A stretch of 64,000 bases of DNA. It comes from G965230065 sp965230065 (GTDB taxonomy: Bacteria > Bacteroidota > Bacteroidia > Cytophagales > Cyclobacteriaceae). Location: assembly GCA_965230065.1 (NCBI GenBank), contig OZ245942.1, positions 6,076,001 to 6,140,000 on the forward strand, in the 5' to 3' direction. Of this stretch, positions 58,757 to 64,000 are shown one piece after another. The number at the start of each line of letters is the position of its first letter. Position 1 is the first letter of the stretch. The notes under the pieces were generated by a model. It was not told the DNA's origin. It did no database searches and saw only the letters and a program-made list of their open reading frames with translations. The position numbers were made by a program, and so were the translations under genes.

Positions 58757-61009
58757 TCAAAATCTTATTGAGAGCCCTCCTCCGGCACCAAAGCGATTGT
58801 CATAGCTACCCATTAGTGAGAAATTTCTAGACAGAAAATATTCTACGCCTGCAGACCATGTTGTTTCTCCTTTGTAGTCAATCGGCTCATTGGTACCTTC
58901 TTCCGTTAAAGTATTTACCCAGCCGAAATCGGCCTGATACTCGTAGTTTCCAAAAATGGCGGTACGTGGAAAAATCATGATCTCCCGGCTTACTCGGATT
59001 TCAGGCCGTAATTTATTATCCATCCTTACATCCAGGTTGAACATATAAGGTGTAAAGAAGCGAATACCCGCAATAGCGGTTGCTGAAATTTCATCCAGGC
59101 TGTTCTCTGTTTCATTTTCCAGGTTCACCCCGGCAAATACCCGGAAGTAATCATATAAATATCGTTCATAGGTAAATTCGGCCTCCATGTTTTCATTGTA
59201 ACCAACCTCGGCATTCAGGTTGAATTGGTTTCTTGTATTGGAGGATACGAGGTTCAGCTCAGTCATGTGCGAAGCGACATCAGCCATCCCCCAGTTATAA
59301 AAGCGGTTACCTTCTTTAAATAAGATTTTGGCCGGATATTTTGCCAAACGTGGATCGCGCTCTGTATCGTAGCTCACTGCCCTGGCCATACCACCAATCA
59401 TGTGATAAAGCACATGGCAATGCAAAAACCAATCACTAACTTCAATAGCGTCAAATTCAATTACCGTTTTCTGCATGGGAGGCACATTTACAGTGTGTTT
59501 TAAGGGAGAGTATTCACCATGCTTGTTGATAACCCTAAAAAAATGACCATGCAAGTGCATAGGGTGATGCATCATCGTCAGGTTATTGAAAGTGATTCGC
59601 ACTTTTTCCCCTTTGGAAATCTTGATCATGTCCGCCTCAGACAGAGGGACACCGTTCATGCTCCAAATGTACCGCCACATGTTACCTGTCAGGTTGAGCA
59701 ATATGTCTCTTACGGTTTTGTCCTCATCTATGACGGTACTAGAAGGGGCTTTTAAATAATCATAATTATATTCGGAGAACATATTCATACCCTCCATTTG
59801 ATCTTCGGGTGCAGCTTTGTCCATGTTCATGCCATTTGCATGTCCCATTTGGGAATGATCCATTCCCTCCATATTCATTTCATCATCCATCTGCATTCCC
59901 CAGTTTTTCATTAATTCATGAGGTTCCTCTTCAGCAGGGTTAAATTTCATAGCGGGAGCGCCCATACGCATGTCCATCTGTGCCATTTGTTTCATCATTC
60001 CAATTTTGTCCGGTCTTTGAACCTCAGGTGCTCCAATGACCTCACCCTTTCCTAAGAAAGCTGAAGTATATCCGGATCCATCCTGAGCAGTAGCCCTGAA
60101 TTCGATTTTTCCTGTTTGGGGAATAGTGACGATAAAATCATATGTTTCTGCTATACCGATGAATGTTTTATTATGCCTTATCGGTACTACATTCAATCCA
60201 TCGGCAGCTACCAAAAGCGGGTCTTCCCCTCCAAACGTCATCCAGAATTGCGAGGAAGCTGCACCATTGATAATCCGTAAACGCACTTTATCTCCCGGCT
60301 CAAATTGAGGGTATTCCTGCACTTCCTCTCCGTTGTTAAGAAAGGCGGGATAATAGATGTCGGCAATGTCAGCACTTTCCATTCTCTGTCTCCAGAAATT
60401 TAACTGGGCACCAAAGGCTCCCCGTGCTATGACCCGATTGAGTGGTGTTGCAGTTCCTTTTTTAATGTTGTACCACTCATTACCACGCTTGAGGTTTCTC
60501 AGGACATTCATTGGCTTTTGATTGGTCCAGTCAGAAAGCACCATCACAAGTTCTTTATCATATTCTAAAGTTTCACCTTCTTTAGGCTCAATGACAATGG
60601 AACCGTACACTCCGCTTTGCTCTTGCAGCATGGTATGCGAGTGATACCAGTAAGTACCTGATTGTATCAAAGGAAATTCATATTTCTGAATTTCTCCAGG
60701 GTGTATAGGCGGTGTAGTCAGGTAAGGTACTCCATCATAAAAATTAGGTAGTAATAAACCATGCCAGTGAACAGAGGTTTCTTCTTCCATTTCATTTTTT
60801 ACATAAATTACAGCATAGTCTCCTTCCTTAAACCTGATTGTGGGTCCTGGAATGCCTCCATTTACAGTCATACCCATAACTTCTTTACCTGCTTTATTAA
60901 CCATCTCTTGTCTTATAGTAAGATTGTAGACCGTGGTATCCTTTTGCGCTAGCGCTGGGAGGTTTCCAAGTAAAAGTATGAGTGCGATAGCAAGTATATT
61001 TATTTGCAT
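58757..61009 (-). CDS. Multicopper oxidase (CopA-type) fused to a CopB-like outer-membrane barrel
   Basis: A 750-residue two-part protein. Residues 25-600 are a multicopper oxidase: HWHGLLLPNFYDG, GTYWYHSHTMLQEQSG, HHPMHLHGHFF and DWFLHCHVLYHMIGGMAR, with a Met/His-rich insert (MNMEGMDHSQMGHANGMNM) near residues 370-400. The last 150 residues form a beta-rich barrel segment ending LSIRF, resembling the CopB outer-membrane copper protein. A signal peptide precedes the oxidase (LPALAQ). It would couple Cu+ oxidation with an outer-membrane domain. Site f is in its promoter. Confidence 0.9.
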   Translation of the reverse strand: MQINILAIALILLLGNLPALAQKDTTVYNLTIRQEMVNKAGKEVMGMTVNGGIPGPTIRFKEGDYAVIYVKNEMEEETSVHWHGLLLPNFYDGVPYLTTPPIHPGEIQKYEFPLIQSGTYWYHSHTMLQEQSGVYGSIVIEPKEGETLEYDKELVMVLSDWTNQKPMNVLRNLKRGNEWYNIKKGTATPLNRVIARGAFGAQLNFWRQRMESADIADIYYPAFLNNGEEVQEYPQFEPGDKVRLRIINGAASSQFWMTFGGEDPLLVAADGLNVVPIRHNKTFIGIAETYDFIVTIPQTGKIEFRATAQDGSGYTSAFLGKGEVIGAPEVQRPDKIGMMKQMAQMDMRMGAPAMKFNPAEEEPHELMKNWGMQMDDEMNMEGMDHSQMGHANGMNMDKAAPEDQMEGMNMFSEYNYDYLKAPSSTVIDEDKTVRDILLNLTGNMWRYIWSMNGVPLSEADMIKISKGEKVRITFNNLTMMHHPMHLHGHFFRVINKHGEYSPLKHTVNVPPMQKTVIEFDAIEVSDWFLHCHVLYHMIGGMARAVSYDTERDPRLAKYPAKILFKEGNRFYNWGMADVASHMTELNLVSSNTRNQFNLNAEVGYNENMEAEFTYERYLYDYFRVFAGVNLENETENSLDEISATAIAGIRFFTPYMFNLDVRMDNKLRPEIRVSREIMIFPRTAIFGNYEYQADFGWVNTLTEEGTNEPIDYKGETTWSAGVEYFLSRNFSLMGSYDNRFGAGGGLSIRF

Positions 61010-61434
61010 AATTATTCTAATGGTTTGATCCTATTGGTTATTGCTTTTTGTCTACCATAGTTTGACGATCAATTAACCAACCTCAACCATCTTTTAGTTA
61101 AGATACTTCACTTTAGATGTATGATATTTTATCTTTCTAAGATTATTAAGGAAGTTTTAAGTTTATGGCTCCAAACGAGTAGGTTAGCTTAAAATATCTT
61201 GCCAGTAATGAGATAACCAACTTAATCAATTGATTATCAATATTTTACAAGTTTTTAAAACCTGGAAAGGGTGTAAAAAGTGTATCAGTATTTACTCACT
61301 AAGTGGTACCAGGGGTAAAAATAAAAATTCCGATTATATCCATAAAAAACTGTTTTTCAGTTAGTTATAAGGTTAATTAAACCCAGAGACAACTAAAGAT
61401 GTATAAAATGATTTCTTTTTTATATAAAATTCTG
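61010..61434. other. 425-base gene-free control region of the oxidase-barrel gene
   Basis: No convincing frame on either strand. It holds site f (61102-61128), a second weaker TATACATC match near 61396-61404, several AT-rich inverted repeats (for example TTGATTATCAA at 61230-61240) and a TTAACTAAAAG tract. The long space suggests complex control of the adjacent oxidase gene or an undetected small RNA. Confidence 0.5.
61102..61128 (-). promoter_or_regulatory. Putative HMA-AraC site f
   Basis: On the minus strand AATATCATACATC is followed by TAAAGTGAAGTATC; half-sites AATATC and GTATC are 21 bp apart. It lies 92 bases before the oxidase-barrel start. The -7 box is not clear at the expected distance (TAATTGAT at 61068-61075). 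Confidence 0.6.
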
Positions 61435-62004
61435 TCACAAATCATTGATAAACCTTCTATCTATCCGTATTCTTTTTTTATAATCGGATATAGACAGTCC
61501 GGTAATTCGCCTGAATTGATTTGATAAATAGTGTACACTGCTGTAGCCTAACTGTAGTGCTATTTCACTCACATTAAGCTGATCATAATCGAGCAATTCC
61601 TTAACCTTTTCAACACGCAAGAGTATGTAGTATTTTTCCAATGTATGGCCTGTTTGTTTGGAAAATATTTTACTTATGTAATTGTAATTCTTACCTATTT
61701 TTACAGAAATGAAGTCCGAAAGTTTTTTGGCCTCTTTCCCTTCCTGTTCTATATGCTTCAAATATGCCAACACGGCCGTTTTTACTTCTTCAGCCAGTAT
61801 ACTGTCTGCTTCAAATATCAATTCAAAGCCAAATTCTTCCAGTTTATCATCTACTATTGGAAGGGTGATCCCTTCGGGTAAAACAACCTGGGCATAGCCT
61901 AATTTCACATCCTTTATATCCACGCCCAGCGCTTTGAGTTCATTTTCAACAACCAGTATACACCTGGGACAAACCATATTTTTTATATGTAGCGTAGTGG
62001 TCAT
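61435..62004 (-). CDS. HMA-AraC transcription regulator 3
   Basis: A 189-residue regulator closely related to the other two: LHIKNMVCPRCILVV (Cys12, Cys15) in an HMA-like domain and LNVSEIALQLGYSSVHYLSNQFRRITGLSISDYK in the AraC domain. It overlaps the PepSY gene stop by 4 bases (ATGA), so the two are coupled. It lies next to the oxidase-barrel gene, whose promoter contains site f. Confidence 0.8.
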   Translation of the reverse strand: MTTTLHIKNMVCPRCILVVENELKALGVDIKDVKLGYAQVVLPEGITLPIVDDKLEEFGFELIFEADSILAEEVKTAVLAYLKHIEQEGKEAKKLSDFISVKIGKNYNYISKIFSKQTGHTLEKYYILLRVEKVKELLDYDQLNVSEIALQLGYSSVHYLSNQFRRITGLSISDYKKRIRIDRRFINDL

Positions 62005-62726
62005 TTTGCCGAGGCTTTATGTTTATTACTGGGAATTTTTTTGATCTTTCGCACGGTAGGCGAAGAAAAGTAAAACAGCACAAATCCTGAAAGAACGGTC
62101 AATAATCCAAAAGCGGAAAACGACCTGAGAAGCCAGTTATTAAAATCATCCCGGCTCTCGTAATCCATGGTGTGCGTCATCCATAAAAAATCAAACCAAC
62201 GCCAATCTCTATGTCGCACCCGTTGAAAGCTACCATTCTCTGCCGATACATAGGCGGTTAATTTTTGCGAGCCTTCGTATCTAATGGCCCAGGCAGGCAG
62301 TGGCCTTCCTCTGTATTCATGATGATCGTCAACTTCTGTAATATATTGTATGTCCTTGATCTTGTATGGATCAGCAACATGCTCCTCCGCGATGGCTATG
62401 GCTTCTTCTTTTGATATTTCATGTTTGACACTTCCTGTTTTAGCGTCAATGAGCGTACTATCGTTAACCCAATAGTAAGGATCGCCTTTGATGAATTTTA
62501 GCACCAACGAACTGACATTTAAGGTCGAATCAATTTGACCTATTCCTTCTAAGCCCAATGTAGTCTGATGGGGAGTTTCTTCTAAAAAATGATCGCCATG
62601 GATCTCGTCAATGTCAGTCCAGCTAAAGTATAATCCGCTAATAGTCCAGAATAAAAACTGAATACCAATAACTACCCCCAGATAACGGTGTGTTTTACGT
62701 ATATAATAATTCCTGTTTTTTCGCAT
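62001..62726 (-). CDS. PepSY-associated membrane protein
   Basis: A 241-residue protein with an N-terminal membrane helix (THRYLGVVIGIQFLFWTISGLYFSW), the PepSY-associated TM signature, and a PepSY-like periplasmic domain with EISKEEAIAIAEEHV and a C-terminal helix (LTVLSGFVLFYF). Such proteins are linked with iron or copper reduction and uptake. It is translationally coupled to the HMA-AraC regulator 3, which suggests it may relay an envelope signal; that is inference. Confidence 0.8.
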   Translation of the reverse strand: MRKNRNYYIRKTHRYLGVVIGIQFLFWTISGLYFSWTDIDEIHGDHFLEETPHQTTLGLEGIGQIDSTLNVSSLVLKFIKGDPYYWVNDSTLIDAKTGSVKHEISKEEAIAIAEEHVADPYKIKDIQYITEVDDHHEYRGRPLPAWAIRYEGSQKLTAYVSAENGSFQRVRHRDWRWFDFLWMTHTMDYESRDDFNNWLLRSFSAFGLLTVLSGFVLFYFSSPTVRKIKKIPSNKHKASAK

Positions 62727-62868
62727 TAACCAATAGATTAAAGGCTCATATGCTACCGCATGCCAATCACATACCGGTGCACAATACCAGTTGATATAAA
62801 ATCACAAATAAAGAAATTGAGATAAGGGAGTACCCTACCTCAAACAATGTAGAAGTGTGAAATGAGGG

Positions 62869-63360
62869 CTAATTGAGAAAAGACTGAATAAAGATTCTGA
62901 TGTCAATATTTTTTAGAGGAGGAGACTTAAATCGTGCCCACTTTATCCAGCTATTGGTGTTTACTAAGTAGGTCGCATAGGAGATAATTGACTCATTCCT
63001 TACAAATAATTTTACCTCGCTTTGAACAACATCAGATGCGATAATTTTAACAGCTTTTTTATTCAGGTAAATTTGAGATATTGTATCGCAACACTTTTGG
63101 GATGGACAACAACCTTTATCTTCTGAATCATTTTTGTTGGTCTTGTGATGACCCTCGTGTTCGTTGGTATGCTGTTCGGCAGCATGCAATTCATGGTGAT
63201 GTTCATTCTCATTCTCGTGAGCATCGGCTTTTGGTGGGCAACTTACTTCTTTAATACAGAAACAACTCCCCATACTACAAGCTATATGCACGGCACCAAT
63301 ACTTACAAAAAGTACCAGGGCTGTAATAACGAAGCTTTTATTTCTTACAAAATGAAGCAT
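62869..63360 (-). CDS. His-rich exported protein with an IFIQSFLN tail, copy 2
   Basis: A 163-residue protein from ATG 63360 (MLHFVRNKSFVITALVLFVS), chosen because longer starts would overlap the neighbouring gene and lack a signal. It has Cys residues (ACSMGSCFC), a His/Glu stretch (HENENEHHHELHAAEQH), a CCPSQKCCD motif, and the tail NIDIRIFIQSFLN. It is the diverged second copy of 49148-49621. It probably binds metal in the envelope. Confidence 0.65.
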   Translation of the reverse strand: MLHFVRNKSFVITALVLFVSIGAVHIACSMGSCFCIKEVSCPPKADAHENENEHHHELHAAEQHTNEHEGHHKTNKNDSEDKGCCPSQKCCDTISQIYLNKKAVKIIASDVVQSEVKLFVRNESIISYATYLVNTNSWIKWARFKSPPLKNIDIRIFIQSFLN

Positions 63361-63415
63361 ATAGCTGAAATCTGTATATAAATATAACAATAATGCCGAT
63401 ATGTGGAAAGCATAA

Positions 63416-63811
63416 TTATTGCTTATCCGAATAGGCATTATAGTTTCCCTCGGAATCAAAATAGAGTACCGCTGTCTTCTGACCGGGTTTGATAACGATA
63501 AATGCATCCGCTTTATTTACTTTCTCTCCTGAGTAAGGGTCTGTAGCATATCGCACATTGTCGGTATTCTCGCGAATTTTGCTTACACACATTTGGCAGC
63601 ATCCATAGTAGGTTTTGCCATTTGCTTCAACCGGTATTTGTTCTATTCCCATGAATGCATCGTTTACCATACACACCAATTCGTTAGGGATTTGTTCCTC
63701 TTCACTGATATCAACCGGTATTTTACTGAATGTATCCGAAAAAGCCCAATAGAGGCCTGCAATAACTACAGCCCCAAATATTGAAAGGATAATTATTGAT
63801 TGTCTGTCCAT
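63416..63811 (-). CDS. Membrane-anchored TRASH/YHS-like metal-binding protein
   Basis: A 131-residue protein with an N-terminal membrane anchor (about residues 5-24). The periplasmic part has PNELVCMVNDAFMG, then YYGCCQMCVSKIREN and YATDPYSGEKVNKADAFIVI. The Cys arrangement (Cys...GCCQMC) is TRASH-like and suits Cu+ or another soft metal. It is followed by the His-rich protein and preceded by the DUF3347-like gene. Confidence 0.65.
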   Translation of the reverse strand: MDRQSIIILSIFGAVVIAGLYWAFSDTFSKIPVDISEEEQIPNELVCMVNDAFMGIEQIPVEANGKTYYGCCQMCVSKIRENTDNVRYATDPYSGEKVNKADAFIVIKPGQKTAVLYFDSEGNYNAYSDKQ

Positions 63812-63831
63812 AATTAAAATGATTTATGGTA

Positions 63832-63892
63832 CCTGTGGGAATACAGTGATCATCATCCGATTTGATGAAATTACTGCAAGCTTTCCCACAGG
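63832..63892. repeat. Long inverted repeat between copper genes
   Basis: CCTGTGGGAA (63832-63841) pairs perfectly with TTCCCACAGG (63883-63892), and inner segments (CAGTGAT..CATC and GATGAAATTACTG) add pairing. It lies 9 bases after the DUF3347-like stop and 20 bases before the next start, with no T-run. It may be an mRNA processing or attenuator structure. Confidence 0.5.
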
Positions 63893-63901
63893 ATTTGAGT
63901 T

Positions 63902-64000
63902 TTAATTGATTGTTTCTTTTACACTTCCGCACTTCAGCATTTTATCACCGAAGTATGGGTTTTTGATTTCCTTTTGATTGGATAGCCAATAGGCCCCGGC
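63902..64000 (-). CDS. C-terminal fragment of a DUF3347/copper-binding-type protein
   Basis: The window ends inside this gene. The last 32 residues read AGAYWLSNQKEIKNPYFGDK then MLKCGSVKETIN and stop. NPYFGDKMLKCG is a typical end of the heavy-metal-binding DUF3347/CusB-like lipoproteins. Only the C-terminus is seen, so the family assignment is moderate. Confidence 0.6.
   Translation of the reverse strand, partial: AGAYWLSNQKEIKNPYFGDKMLKCGSVKETIN

Noticed and set aside
61385..61411. A seventh HMA-AraC site near TATACATC at about 61396-61404
   Set aside because: Only the central TACATC part matches; the two RATWTC half-sites at 21-bp spacing are not both present.
1..64000. Insertion sequences, integrase, CRISPR, tRNA or rRNA genes
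   Set aside because: No transposase or integrase motifs, no regular spacer-repeat pattern, and no tRNA or rRNA-like sequence were seen. Island status rests on gene content only.

Overview
The window reads as one large accessory island from a member of the Bacteroidota, most likely a Cytophagales-type marine or environmental bacterium. The reasons are the RND permease fused to its own outer-membrane factor, TAnnTTTG-type promoter boxes, the absence of Shine-Dalgarno-like spacing, and the protein families present (DUF6660-like, SHOCT, DUF302, DUF5676, HMA-AraC regulators). No rRNA, tRNA, CRISPR array, transposase or integrase was seen. Almost every gene lies on the minus strand, so transcription runs from right to left. 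The exceptions are three genes at the left edge and a DtxR/MntR-type regulator near 20 kb.

Layout, left to right. 0-2.1 kb: two tandem paralogous coiled-coil/secreted proteins and a lipoprotein on the plus strand, closed by a terminator. 2.2-5.4 kb: a decayed patch (methyltransferase with an in-frame stop, NhaA stump), then a STAS-like protein, a saccharopine-dehydrogenase-like enzyme, an SRPBCC protein and a 47-residue protein. 5.4-16.5 kb: cation export, with a CaCA antiporter, a CDF transporter, DUF3703, a P1B-4-type ATPase, a Fur-family regulator, a CzcB-type adaptor and a CzcA-TolC fusion. 16.6-20.7 kb: a DUF6660-like protein, a porin, a Rieske protein and a di-heme oxidoreductase, divergent from a frameshifted DtxR/MntR-type regulator. 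20.7-24 kb: copper chaperone, CopA ATPase and the first HMA-AraC regulator.

24-36 kb is a closely spaced run. In transcription order it holds an ATP-cone/endonuclease protein, a beta-CASP metallo-hydrolase, an AMP/thymidine phosphorylase-like enzyme, a PRPP-synthetase-like protein, a secreted protein, PPK2, a CopB ATPase, an MFS exporter, an archaeal-type class I aldolase and a DUF2911 lipoprotein. 36-46 kb carries a dicarboxylate symporter, type II (archaeal-type) GAPDH, a K+ channel, NhaA, an HMBD-SPW-VKOR fusion, an epimerase, small metal-associated membrane proteins, a universal stress protein and a PII-like protein. 46-64 kb is a periplasmic copper/silver-type detoxification block: two multicopper oxidases (one fused to an outer-membrane barrel), Met- and His-rich exported proteins, YHS/TRASH-like, DUF302, DUF305, DUF2231 and PepSY proteins, a permease and two more HMA-AraC regulators.

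The most interesting observation is a putative regulon. Three regulators combine an N-terminal metal-binding-like domain (MVCPRC motif) with an AraC DNA-binding domain. Six promoter regions in the window share a 27-bp site made of two RATWTC half-sites 21 bp apart. In at least four of them a TAnnTTT(G/A) box follows 25-26 bp downstream. One of these sites precedes the ATP-cone to aldolase run, which suggests that an archaeal-like nucleotide/polyphosphate/triose module is expressed with metal resistance. A second, unrelated 74-102-nt element recurs just upstream of three stress or metal genes.
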